Source: Larix sibirica (Eukaryota; Streptophyta; Pinopsida; Pinales; Pinaceae). Taken from it: a stretch of 10,844 nt of DNA. Of this stretch, positions 1 to 8,544 are shown in pieces. Below the pieces are notes generated by a model. That model was not told where the DNA came from. It saw only the letters and a program-made list of their open reading frames with translations, and did no database searches. The DNA lies in NCBI GenBank assembly GCA_004151065.3, contig NWUY0303891645.1, positions 1 through 10,844 of the forward strand. The letters are read 5' to 3'. Position 1 is the first letter of the stretch. Each line of letters opens with the position of its first letter. The translations under genes and the position numbers were made by a program.

Positions 1-430
1 AAGTTGATGACCAAAATCCATTTTAATAATCTTAGAAAGCTATGAAGTTGGATCAAATGGAGTTCACTAGACTATAGATTAGGAAAGTACTTGTAATAGA
101 GACCAAAATATTATATTACTCTCTTCCTCAAGGTGGGCATACCCATGCTCAAACTTAAAAACAAGCATGATTTCCAAATCAAGTACACTGTGGATCCATG
201 TAAAATGAAAAATCATGGCCACAACAAAGATACATGGAAAATCCATGTCAAAGATAGATCACATCCACAAACATATAAAAAGTGGGTCTATGTCTTAGTG
301 TACACAAAGAGAATTTCTGATGATAAATGAAATTAGAATTTGATCCTCTAAAAAAAGTACCAATACCATGTAGGTATGTGGTACTTATTTCACAACTCGA
401 GCAACAACAAAAGGGAGATGATACTATGAC
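1..430. other. Unassigned AT-rich sequence
   Basis: I see no recognisable gene, RNA or retroelement motif here. A 65-codon open frame on the plus strand (133-330) has no family resemblance, no context that would make it a gene and ordinary AT-rich composition, so I treat it as chance. The stretch is probably decayed repeat sequence continuous with the repeat copies that follow. Confidence 0.5.
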
Positions 431-517
431 CCAAGGTCTTCAATCCAAATCCATCTATTGCATGAATATACACCATGTGAATAAATGATCTGAAGTCAAA
501 CATGGGAGAAACATTTT
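431..517. repeat. Partial copy of the ~410-bp family repeat (copy 1)
   Basis: This stretch shares three ordered blocks with 588-650 and 1000-1062: CCAAGGT, then GTGAATARATG, then a TCAAACAT..GGRGAAA block. The spacing from the first to the second block is 47 bp here and 26-28 bp in the other copies, so this copy carries extra bases. Read on the minus strand, the blocks give similar short peptides in all copies (for example SPMFD followed by an IHxV motif), but stops break them and I do not claim a gene. Confidence 0.45.
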
Positions 518-570
518 TTTTATTGGTAGTTAATGTATACCTTAAATTAACAAACATGGGACAACCCACT

Positions 571-800
571 AATAATGGTAATGGGTTCCAAGGTAGAAAT
601 TAAAATCTAGTAAGTTTGAATAGATGCGTTGACATCAAACACTCATATAATCTATCAAGCAGGGGACATTGATGAATTCCAAAGTGAGGAAACCTTCCAT
701 TGATTACTGTAATCCCCAAAGCACTATACAAATATCTAAATCACGCTCATAAGGAAAATGAGCTTAATGGTGATAGGATGAGATCCATTGGAAGGAGGGC
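571..800. repeat. Copy 2 of a degenerate ~410-bp tandem repeat
   Basis: The left part matches 983-1075: CCAAGGTA at 588 versus 1000, GAATAGATG at 618 versus 1028, and CATCAAAC at 633 versus 1043, so the offset is 410-412. The right part (about 690-717, AACCTTCCATTGATTACTG then TAATCCCC) matches 6732-6757 on the far side of the copia insertion. If the 5.6-kb insertion is subtracted, that match also falls at an offset of about 420. Identity looks moderate, perhaps 60-75 per cent by eye, so this is an old duplication. Confidence 0.55.
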
Positions 801-982
801 ATTATGGAATTCCCATCAACCAACACAAGCAAGTATCAAGAACATGATTTGAGTTGAAGGACTTGGACAAAATGTTGAATTAGCACACTGCCAAGTACAT
901 ATTTCACATGAACCAATTGTAAATAGCAAAAAAAAGAGCCTCTTAGAAAAAAAATCCATCAATAGAGGCAAGGAATTCCACC

Positions 983-1096
983 AATGATGAAAATGGAATC
1001 CAAGGTACAACATGAATCCTACTATGTGAATAGATGTATTGCCATCAAACATAGGGGAAATCACTCATTCAATGACCAATGATGAAGTGTCATATG
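983..1096. repeat. Copy 3 of the ~410-bp repeat, left part (interrupted by copia)
   Basis: This matches copy 2 block by block at an offset of about 410 and stops exactly at the left end of the copia 5' LTR. The rest of this copy resumes at 6714, immediately after the 3' LTR. The minus strand also has an 82-codon open frame (1064-816) covering this part, but no family is recognisable in it. Confidence 0.55.
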
Positions 1097-1378
1097 TGTT
1101 GGGTTCATCAACCATTTGTGAGATTCTTATTATAATTAAGTGCATTTGTTATAGTTTTTGAGTGTACTCATATCTTGTAGAGATAAATTGAGATTAAGAT
1201 AATATTTTTTGAGTGAAATTAGGGATGAATGTTGAGTGATTATAGGAGTTGATTGATTCATGAGAAGCTAGTTATTCATGTATAAATGTGAGTCTCTCTA
1301 ATGAAATGTTGGATATGGTGTGTGCATTATTTCCAAATTCTTTTCTTGCTCCATTATTGTTGGGTTTATAATTCTTCA
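1097..1378 (+). repeat. 5' LTR of the copia element
   Basis: This begins TGTTGG and ends TTCTTCA, followed by the primer binding site. It aligns with 6432-6713 without gaps over 282 bp. I count about 35 substitutions (roughly 12 per cent divergence) by hand. The 3' half is most conserved, including the block around 1281-1310 that would hold the core promoter and transcription start. Confidence 0.95.
1281..1287 (+). promoter_or_regulatory. Putative LTR TATA box
   Basis: TATAAAT lies about 97 bp from the end of the 5' LTR, followed after about 10 bp by a conserved AGTCTCTCTAATGAAATG block. The 3' LTR has TATAAGT at the matching place (6616-6622). A TATA element at the end of U3 is usual for plant LTR promoters. 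Position and conservation support the call, but AT-rich DNA produces such strings by chance. Confidence 0.45.
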
Positions 1379-1380
1379 TC

Positions 1381-1392
1381 TGGTATTAGAGC
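1381..1392 (+). other. Primer binding site (initiator tRNA-Met type)
   Basis: TGGTATTAGAGC differs by one base (C to T at position 7) from TGGTATCAGAGC, the common plant copia site complementary to the 3' end of initiator tRNA-Met. It starts two bases after the CA that ends the 5' LTR, which is the expected place for minus-strand cDNA priming. Confidence 0.9.
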
Positions 1393-2498
1393 TAAGTTAG
1401 ACGGCATGTGAGGTTGTGTAGTAACAAATTACTAATTTAGAGGAGATTGAGAGTTATGTAGAGTGCCATTTTGTTGGTGTTTTTTTGGGCAGAAGCAACT
1501 TGCAAAAGTGTGAGAGCCACATCATGGAAGTGGCATGTAAAAGGTGAGTGAACAATGTCTAGGGTGACAAGTAGAAGAAATCAGATGTACTCTCTAATAA
1601 AGTATTTGTTAAGGCTCTTGTGAGTAGTGGGAGTATGTGGTTTTTTAGTTTCAAAAGTGGATGAAGAGGTAGTTAGAGAAGGGACAATATTGTGTAGTCT
1701 TACATCATTTCAATGGTAGAGAGAGTTGAGCACCTAATAACATAAACATTACTATGCACATACTGGCATTGTGTAGGGGGGGTTCTCTTGGTCTTTGATA
1801 TGGGTTTGCACCCCTTATGTTAATTTCTCGTGGATCAACGAAATTTGAGACTCGAATGATCATATGCTATACTGTCATATTCACTAGGAAGATGCTTCTT
1901 ACAAGACTAGTTGTGGCTTGTATGATTCTTTGACTTCACCATCTCCTATGTCTTGCTATATTTCTTTCTTTTTATACTCTTCACCACTAGTTCCTCTTAC
2001 AATGAGAATGTGTATGCAATAGATTGTCGTATTTTTTAAGTAAGTGGTCTCTCATCATTCCAACAATGCAAACATATAGTCATTCATGTGCCAATTTTTT
2101 TTCACATCAACAATTTGTTTTTAGATAATATGATCTTAAGAATCTAAGTGTGGCTTTAAGAAGGTATTAAATATGCATATGAAGTATGGTTTGGAATTTT
2201 TATGATTGGAGAAGTCACCATAAATTTGAGAAGTTTCAAAAGGATGCAAATTTTTTTATATATTTTTGTACAAAGGAAAATTGTAAAACAATCTACATTG
2301 CTCTTCATCTTTCATTCAAAGGATATTTGATTCTAATTATGCATGTGATGCACCCATATTTGTTCTCAAAATAATGAAATGATATTGTTGGTGGTGGTTG
2401 AGTCTCATTTTCGAACACAATGTTCTCATCCCGAGTTGAACTGGGACATATTATGTTAATATTGAGTTCTCTCCTTTTCTCTTTATCTCATTTTTCAA
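1393..2498 (+). other. Long leader between primer binding site and gag
   Basis: About 1.1 kb separates the primer binding site from the first recognisable gag residue. I find no domain in it. The longest open frame (2186-2374, 62 codons) resembles nothing I know. The stretch just before gag is pyrimidine-rich (about 2465-2495). The leader may have been long originally, or it may hold a smaller insertion that has lost its identity. I saw no terminal inverted repeats or second LTR pair in it. Confidence 0.6.
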
Positions 2499-3450
2499 TG
2501 GCGATAAGCAACATTGTGTTACCTAAACTCATTCGCATGAATTATTTCTATTGGAGAAAAATATATTTTGGAGCTTGTAACTAATAGGTATAATCTTCCT
2601 TCTAGTCAAGAATATAAAGCATTGGATGCCAATGGAAATAAAGCTTTAAAGGAACTAATAAAGAGAGATAATGGAGCACTTCCTCACATAGCAATGTAGT
2701 TGATGAATCCATATTTTCAAGAATTAGTGTCATAGAATCACCTAAACAAGCATGGGTTATATTAAAGAACACATATGATGGTGCACCAACAACTAAGTTG
2801 CAAATATTAAGAAGTAAAATTGATAATGCAAAGATGTATGGAAATGAATCAGTGAATGATTATATCACAACAATGCATGGTCTTGTAAAAACAATGAGGT
2901 TGTTAGGTGAAGATATCCTAGAAAGAAGAATGCTTGAAAAATTTTTAAGTAGCATTGTGCCTAAATATCAAGTTGTTGCCACTAGTGTTCTTGTTTCCAA
3001 ATATTTAAATATAATGAGAATTGATGAATTGAGTGGTTACTTGCAATGGTTGAAGAAAAGACTACAAATGAACAAACAAAACATGCTTTTTCCACTAGAT
3101 ATAGAGGAAAAGGAGAAATTGGAGGACAATATCATAATCAAGGAAATTATAATTAACATCGACATCAACATAATTCCAATAATTATTAAGGAAATTCATC
3201 CACTTCAAGACGCGGAGGAAGAATTCCAACTCAATTTTATAGAGAAAGGAGAGGAGGCTCTCATGGAAAAGGGAGAGGAAGAGATGGATCTAGAGAAAGG
3301 TCATGTGTACAATGCTACTATTGTAATTGATTTGGTCATTTTGAGAAAGATTGCAGAGATAAAAATGAATTATATGGAAAAAAAGGGAGCCAATATTATT
3401 GTTGAAGAAACCATACATGAAAAGTTATCCATGTCAAGTTTAATGGTACA
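2499..3450 (+). pseudogene. copia gag (capsid and nucleocapsid), broken
   Basis: Gag coats the element RNA in cytoplasmic particles. The ATG at 2499 opens a typical copia start (PKL followed by N-Y-x-x-W). Two stops follow at about 2577-2582. The same frame resumes and ends at a TAG (2697), and a frame change leads to the longest open piece, about 2699-3060, with the capsid pattern SKIDNAKMY...ESVNDYI...RMLEKFLSSIVPKY (UBN2-like gag domain). Near 3046 the frame changes again into an arginine- and glycine-rich nucleic-acid-binding stretch (RGG, GRGRDGSRERS) and the zinc knuckle at 3313-3354. The open frame that continues past about 3060 in the capsid frame is therefore not the original protein. 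Family resemblance is clear; function is lost. Confidence 0.88.
3313..3354 (+). other. CCHC zinc knuckle of copia gag, with internal stop
   Basis: Cys codons at 3313, 3322 and 3352 and a His codon at 3337 give C-x2-C-x4-H-x4-C, the retroviral nucleocapsid zinc knuckle. All four metal ligands survive, but the codon at 3328-3330 between the second Cys and the His is TGA. The knuckle would bind the element RNA in a working Gag. Confidence 0.85.
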
Positions 3451-3470
3451 CAATGATGAACGTGAGGCAT

Positions 3471-3640
3471 GGTATACTTGATTCAGGATGTTCATCACAT
3501 ATGACATATTAGGAGGGGTTGTTCACAAATATAGATGAAAATTATTCTGGTAAAGTGATATTTGGTGACGATAGTGCTTTAATGGTTAAATGGAAAGGTA
3601 CAATGGCAATCCCAACATTGAATGGAAAGAAGAATTTTAT
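3471..3640 (+). pseudogene. copia aspartic protease, broken
   Basis: The protease cleaves the Gag-Pol polyprotein. The active-site motif LDSGCSSHMT is encoded at 3477-3506, with the catalytic Asp at 3480-3482. It lies one frame away from the preceding tryptophan codon of the usual WxLDSG start. A TAG at 3510 then interrupts it. Downstream, in the same frame, are the expected GKVIFGDDS and KGTMAI strands. The catalytic triplet Asp-Ser-Gly is intact, but the frameshift before it and the stop after it prevent a product. Confidence 0.85.
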
Positions 3641-4735
3641 AGATGATACATTGTTGACACCAACATTGAAAAAGAACATACTTTATGTAGGGTATATGAT
3701 GGAACACAAATACAAGTTAGTGCTTGATAACAAAGAATGGTTAATCAAGGATAAACACAATGAAATGTAGTTTTGGAAAGAGGAGAAATGACTATAGATA
3801 CAATTTGCAAACTCACTTTTTCCTCAAGCGAGTCACAAATTTTAAAGGCCATGGAAGTAATGAATAGTAAGCTTTTTCATTTGAGAATGGGACATCTAAA
3901 TTTAAATCATTTGGTGTCGATGAGGAAGGATAATATGGTGAATGGTATTCACTATATTGAAGTTGATACTGAGATTTGTGAAAGACGCATACTAGGGAAA
4001 CAACACAGGGAGAGTTTCTCAAAAAGATATTGGAAACCTAGAGATCATGCTGCACTGGTACATTAATATCTATGTGGTCCCATGGAGACTTTTTCTTTTG
4101 GAAAGGAAAAGTAATTTCTCACATTTATTGAATTTTTTTCTAGAAAAACATGGGTATATTGTTTGCAAGAAAAGTCAGAAGTCTTTGTACAATTTGCTCA
4201 GTTTAAGGTGATGGTTGAAAAATAAGTGGCTTGAATATTCTCACCCTTAGATTAGATAATGGGGGAGAATATAAATCTAATGAATTCATTAATTTTTGAA
4301 AGATTAATGGTACAAAGAGACCCAATTCATATACTCCTCAACAAACTGGTGTTGTAGAAAGGAAGAATAGGACCATTGTTAAGATGGCAGTAATTATGTT
4401 GAAAAAAAGTGACTTGGTAATGAATTCCGGGTTGAAATAGTTCATACAACAATCTACAATTTGAACAAGTATCCTACAAGAGTAGTTTTGGATTTGATTC
4501 TAGAAGAAGCATGGTTATGGTACACATTACCTAGAGTTGCACACATGAGAATTTTCGAATGCATTGTATATGCACATGTCCCTAAAGAAAAGAGGAAGAA
4601 ATTGGATGATAACAATATTAAGTGTATTTTCATTGGGTACAACAAATAAACAAGAAGTTATAGGTTATTTGATCCCCAAGAGAAGCAATTTATAATAAGA
4701 AGATATATTTTGTTTGATGAGAAGGAAGTTTAACA
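3641..4735 (+). pseudogene. copia GAG-pre-integrase and integrase, broken
   Basis: The integrase inserts cDNA into the host genome. After a DTLLTPTLKKNILYVG strand comes the zinc-binding GAG-pre-integrase module at about 3870-4060 (FHLRMGHLN...CERRILGKQ). The second zinc Cys of the usual CxxC is Arg here (CERR). The catalytic core should start with VHSD. Here it reads V-H-stop-Y at 4058-4069, so the first catalytic Asp is Tyr. The second Asp (LDNGGEY, 4255-4257) and the Glu (VVERKNRT, 4357-4359) remain, in another frame, with 33 residues between them instead of the usual 35. The C-terminal part has PTRVV, AHVPKEKRKKLD and a YRLFDP strand at about 4465-4735. Confidence 0.88.
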
Positions 4736-4964
4736 TCCAAAATATGTTCAAAGAAAGGATGAAGTTGTCACTGGTAATGGATCTAGTTTTAAGATAGATA
4801 AGACAGACGAAAGAAAGAGGAAGCCTAAGTGGCAATTCAGAGGACATTCAAATAATAATGTGTTGGATAAAAAAATTGAGAGAAGAATCACTAGATCACA
4901 CAACATTGTAATTTTTTCTCGTATGACTCAAATGATGAAGATGGATGAACTGCATAGTTATGCA
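4736..4964 (+). other. Integrase to reverse-transcriptase linker (degenerate)
   Basis: Copia polyproteins have a poorly conserved, charged spacer between the integrase and the reverse transcriptase. This stretch encodes a lysine- and arginine-rich peptide with an RRITRSHN segment (about 4883-4906), in the place where such a spacer is expected. It has a stop at its start. There is no separate gene here. Confidence 0.6.
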
Positions 4965-5640
4965 GAACCATCATGTAAGGATGAATGGAATGAAGCAATG
5001 GAAGTAGAATTTAAATGCTAAATGGGACTTGGTTATTTTACCCAAAGGAAAAGGATGTTATTGGCACTAAATGGGTGTATAAGACTAATTATAATTAGAT
5101 TGCACAATGATACGTATAAATCCCATTTAGTTGCAAAGGTTATGCATAAAAGGAAGGAATTGATTATATAGAAACATTTGCTCCAACAAAAAATACGGAT
5201 ACTATCAAGTTGGTAGTTGCATTAGCTACACAATATAGGTGGACAATTTTTCATATGGATGTGAAATCAACTTTCTTGAATGGTTATGTGGATGAAGAGA
5301 TTTATGTGGATCAACACGAAGGTTTTGAAATTCCATGTAGAGAATATTGTGTTTACAGCTTGAAGAATGATTGATGAGTACTTTCAAGATCATAGTCTAC
5401 TGAAGAGTTCATATAAACCCAATCTCTATATTCTTCAGTCAGGATACCTAAAATTCTCATAGTTGCCTTATATGTTGATGCCTTCATTTATACAAGGAAC
5501 AACATCGAATTGTGTTAGATGTTTAAGTCACATAAGATTGTTGAATTTGAGATGACAAATCTTGGTGAGTTACATTATTTCTTGGGCATAGAAATATGTC
5601 ATAAGGAAGATATCAATTTTATGTCGACATAGGCTAAGTA
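4965..5640 (+). pseudogene. copia reverse transcriptase, broken
   Basis: This polymerase would copy the element RNA. The usual entry motif EP...W-N-E-A-M-x-x-E is at 4965-5012, then LNGTW and IGTKWVYKTN, ETFAPTKN and the palm motif HMDVKSTFLNG, with its catalytic Asp kept at 5258-5260. After VYSLKN (about 5367) the text jumps directly to IDEYFQDH, so the highly conserved ALYGLKQAPRAWY segment, about 40-45 bp, has been deleted. The second catalytic motif should be YVDD but reads YVDA (5471-5482). The block then ends with LGELHYFLGIEI at about 5562-5597. Several stops and frame changes are also present. The enzyme is dead at more than one level. Confidence 0.9.
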
Positions 5641-6420
5641 TCTTGGGATATTTTGAAGAAGTTCAACATGATGAGTTGCAATCCAATTGTAATTCCTTTA
5701 GAAATCAGGTTGAATTTATATATAAATGATGACTCCAATCTAATTGATAATACTCTATATTGTCAATTGGTTGGAAGTTTGATATACCTAAATAGAACTC
5801 GACCATATATAGATTTTGTAGTCTACATGGTTTCGATATTTATGCCAAATCCACAAGAGTTACATTGGAAAGAAGCCAAGATAGTTTTAAGGTATCTGGG
5901 TGATTCAATTGGTTATGGTTTGGTATACTTATATACAACATATTTCAGGTTGATTGGTTATAGAGATACAGTTTGGGAAAGTTGTACGGATGACATAAAG
6001 TCTAATCTAGGTTATAGTTTTAGCATGGGATTATAAACAATCGCACGGAGTGATAAAAATAAACCTATAGTTTCAATCTCCACAACATAAGTAGAGTACG
6101 AAGTAGCAGCAAAAACAACATGTAAAGTAGTTTGGTTGAGTAGAATTTTGTAGGATACACATGAGCACCAGGAACAACCATCAGAGTTGATTGTGATAAT
6201 CAACGTGCTATTTAGGTGGCTAAGCATCTATTGTTTCACAAAAAGACTGAGCACATTGATATACAATATGATTTTGTTCAAGTTCAAGTTTGGGAAGATG
6301 TGCTTGAGATTGTGTATTGCATAACATAAGAGAAAGTTGCAGATAATTTTACCAAGGCACTATAAAAGGGCACGTTCTACAAATTCAAAGTTCATCTTAG
6401 AATCTCCCCAAATAATAATT
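5641..6420 (+). pseudogene. copia RNase H and polyprotein end, broken
   Basis: RNase H removes the RNA strand during cDNA synthesis. The longest open piece (5653-6036) encodes KKFNMMSCNPIVIPL, then QLVGSLIYLNRTRPYIDF and HWKEAKIVLRYL, which are standard for the junction of copia reverse transcriptase and RNase H. The usual Y-x-D-S-D-W motif reads Y-R-D-T-V-W (5959-5976), so the second acidic residue has become Val. Further on, in other frames and with stops, come a VEYEVAA strand, the DCDNQRAI motif (6189-6212), FHKKTEHIDI (about 6234-6263) and ADNFTKAL (about 6339-6362). These end the polyprotein about 60 bp before the 3' LTR. Confidence 0.9.
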
Positions 6421-6422
6421 AT

Positions 6423-6431
6423 GGGGGTAAA
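6423..6431 (+). other. Polypurine tract
   Basis: GGGGGTAAA ends immediately before the TG of the 3' LTR. A purine run here primes plus-strand cDNA synthesis in LTR elements. It is short and has one T, which may be decay. Confidence 0.75.
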
Positions 6432-6713
6432 TGTTGGATTAATGAATCATTTGTGATATTCTTAGTTTGATTAAGTGTATTTGGTATAGTTGTTAAGAGT
6501 GCTCATATCTTGTAGAGATAAATTGAGATTGAGATAACCTTTTGTGACTGAAATTAGGGATGATTGTTGAGTAATTATAGGAGTTCATTGATTCATTAGA
6601 ATCTAGATATTCATGTATAAGTATGAGTCTCTCTAATGAAATGTTTGAGCTGGTGTGTGTATTAATACCAAATTCTTATCTTGCTTCATTATTGTTGGGT
6701 TTATAATTCTTCA
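6432..6713 (+). repeat. 3' LTR of the copia element
   Basis: This aligns end to end with 1097-1378, with the same length of 282 bp, the same TG...CA ends and no gaps in my hand alignment. It carries the matching putative TATA block at 6616. No polyadenylation signal stands out. Confidence 0.95.
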
Positions 6714-6860
6714 ATCTACTAAGCACAAGGTAACCTACCAATGATTAAAGTAATCCCTGATGTTCTACCAACTCTAAGTCTATATCTCAGAATAATGAAT
6801 TGAAGTTAATGAGAGAATACCCTCCAGTAATAAGGTCATGGATAACCTTCCATTTTAGCA
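6714..6860. repeat. Copy 3 of the ~410-bp repeat, right part
   Basis: This starts right after the copia 3' LTR and matches 675-800: AACCTACCAATGATTAAAG then TAATCCC versus AACCTTCCATTGATTACTG then TAATCCC, followed by a looser match around AATGAATTGAAGTTAATG. Joined with 983-1096 it makes one repeat copy that the copia element split. Confidence 0.5.
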
Positions 6861-7897
6861 CAAGAAAACATTGTACATGATTTCACTGAGAATAACTTGA
6901 TAACAGGGAAGGATGACATGAAAAGTTAAGAAATCTGAGATATGGTTGACATAGATTTTACATCCTTTAAACATAAGCACAACACAATAGTGACTTCAAC
7001 AAAAATGAAGACCAAAATATAGACTAATGAAATAATCCAATAATGCAAGAGCCAATGAGGGTTTCCCCATAGTGACTGGAAGATTAAGTCCAATTTTAGA
7101 GGAGTTTTGGACTCAAAATCATGTTTTAGCTTCTAAGACCAATACTAAAACCCAATTTGTGAAGGAAGACATGACACAAGAACTTTGTCCAAATGTGACA
7201 CAATTTTGTTGCTTCATAAAACACATATAATATATAACTTCTTTCCCCCCTCTCTCTTTTTATAAATATTTAATTTTTGTATCCTTTCCATATTAATAAA
7301 GCTTGAAAAAGAATAAAATTATTCCATGTTACAATGAATGAAATGAGTGTCACAAGGCATGTAACTATGTTCCAAGTGGATGGAACAAACCTAAGCAAAA
7401 CAAAAATGGTGTTGGGTAGGAGGTGGACATTCAAAAGCACGTTTCTTTCAAGAATATAGCCCATAATGAAAATGTAATGGATGAAAGTGATGAGCAACAT
7501 CAATGAATGAAATGGCAGTATAAAGCTGCAATAAATAATTAAGTATAAGTGTGCAATAATAGTGAACAAAAGAAAATGTATAATGAACAAAAACAAGAGC
7601 CTTATAGGGAATGGATAGAAATAGATGAGAAAGAGAGGAGTGCATCTTCTTCTCAGAGTCATTATACAACTAACAAGGCTACCAACCATTTTATAAAAAC
7701 TTGGCATTGGAACCAAAATTGCAAGAGGGTGTTGATCACAATATCCCATGTTAGGTAGGCCCTTCTACCGGGATAGAGCAAAATATAGATAGAAAAGGTT
7801 GATGCACCAACATCATACAGGTTTGAACCTATGAAAAAGTTTTAATGCATCATAACAAAGGGAAATCCTAAACCTATATGTAAGCTTTCAAATATAC
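6861..7897. other. Unassigned AT-rich sequence between repeat and Ty3-like remnant
   Basis: I find no conserved domain here. The minus strand has a 159-codon open frame (7749-7270) that is almost entirely hydrophobic residues read from AT-rich DNA. A second, overlapping open frame in another minus-strand frame (7669-7448) shows that low stop density, not selection, explains it. In the transcription direction of the Ty3-like remnant this stretch lies where reverse transcriptase should follow, but I see no YxDD-type or other polymerase motif on either strand. Confidence 0.5.
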
Positions 7898-8161
7898 CTA
7901 ACCATATTGAATATTGTGCAAAGCATGATCTTCATCTTTGACATCTTCAACAATATTCATTACCATGGCAAAGTCTACTAGTGAAGACTCAATAACACCA
8001 AGGCTTGAGAGCCTACAATCAATAAGATTAGACATAGAAGGAATATCAATGTTGAAATCAAGGATCAATATTATAGGAACAAACTCGTCATCCCTACAGT
8101 CTGAATATCTACTAATGAAATCAAACTCATAAGGAACACCAACTTTTAGTTGAATGACAGT
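7898..8161 (-). pseudogene. Acidic linker fragment, 87 open codons
   Basis: A minus-strand frame is open from just after a TAG (8162-8164) to a TAG at 7898-7900. It encodes an acidic, non-membrane peptide with EFDFISRYSDCRDDEF, SLGVIESSLVDF and VEDVKDEDHALHNIQYG segments. No Met is needed because it would be an internal part of a polyprotein. Composition and position suggest the tail of the same protease-to-polymerase linker. It could instead be a chance open frame, but the absence of hydrophobic AT-rich bias argues against that. Confidence 0.5.
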
Positions 8162-8239
8162 CTAAGGACTAAAAAAATTCCAAAGTCTGAGGATCAAAAA
8201 AATATAAGATAAAACTCAAAAGGAAAATTGGGATTGTAT

Positions 8240-8544
8240 TTGATTGAAAATGGGTCCAATCCAAGGATATGATATTAATTGGAAAGGTAAAAAATATTTG
8301 AAGGAATGCCAAAATCAACCATAACCTCTAGGAGAGCTTCATCTTATGGAAGAACATCATCCAAGAGAGAATGCATGTAATAAAATTCACTTGGACCAAC
8401 ACGGGGGAGAACAAGATCCAATGCCCCCAGTAGATAAATCACCTAGTCAACTGCCAAAACCAAGTCCCAATAAGGTGAGCATGAATGCAAAGGCTCCTTC
8501 TTAGTAGCAAATGGATACATGGAATATGATGCCACATAATTCAC
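8240..8544 (-). pseudogene. Polyprotein linker after the Ty3-like protease (degenerate)
   Basis: Directly after the protease tail, a TAG and then VNYVASYSMYPF follow in the same frame, then an acidic and hydrophobic stretch with VGPSEFYYMHSLLDDVLP and, after a stop, DEALLEVMV. In plant elements of this kind a long variable linker joins protease to reverse transcriptase, and this fits that place. Four or more stops in this frame show decay. Confidence 0.55.

Larger units (their letters stand above)
1097..6713 (+). mobile_element. Degenerate full-length Ty1/copia LTR retrotransposon
   Basis: The element is 5617 bp long. It has TG...CA LTRs of 282 bp at both ends, a primer binding site two bases after the 5' LTR, a polypurine tract just before the 3' LTR, and protein domains in the order gag, protease, integrase, reverse transcriptase, RNase H. 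That order defines Ty1/copia (Pseudoviridae). The reading frame changes repeatedly and stops interrupt every domain. The flanking pentamers, ATATG on the left and ATCTA on the right, agree at three of five positions, which fits a decayed target-site duplication but does not prove one. The element is inserted inside one copy of the ~410-bp repeat. It is autonomous in origin and now incapable of making its enzymes. Confidence 0.95.

Noticed and set aside
133-330. 65-codon plus-strand open frame
   Set aside because: Short, with no recognisable motif and no promoter or homologous copy in the window; likely chance.
2186-2374. 62-codon open frame in the copia leader
   Set aside because: No similarity to gag or any known leader protein, and no conservation evidence available.
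3813-4022. Minus-strand open frame over the pre-integrase module
   Set aside because: Antisense shadow of the clear GAG-pre-integrase coding sequence on the plus strand.
7247-7320. CT-rich run, TATAAATA and two AATAAA strings, resembling an LTR promoter and polyadenylation region
   Set aside because: No matching second copy, no TG...CA boundaries and no primer site nearby. Such strings are common in AT-rich DNA.
7270-7749. 159-codon minus-strand open frame, strongly hydrophobic, resembling a multi-pass membrane protein
   Set aside because: AT-rich DNA with T-rich codons gives Leu, Ile and Phe by default. A second minus-strand frame is also open over the same stretch, and no family motif or context supports a gene.
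7818-7840. GGTTTGAACC, resembling a tRNA T-arm
   Set aside because: No acceptor stem, anticodon arm or D-arm can be formed around it; it is only a short palindrome.
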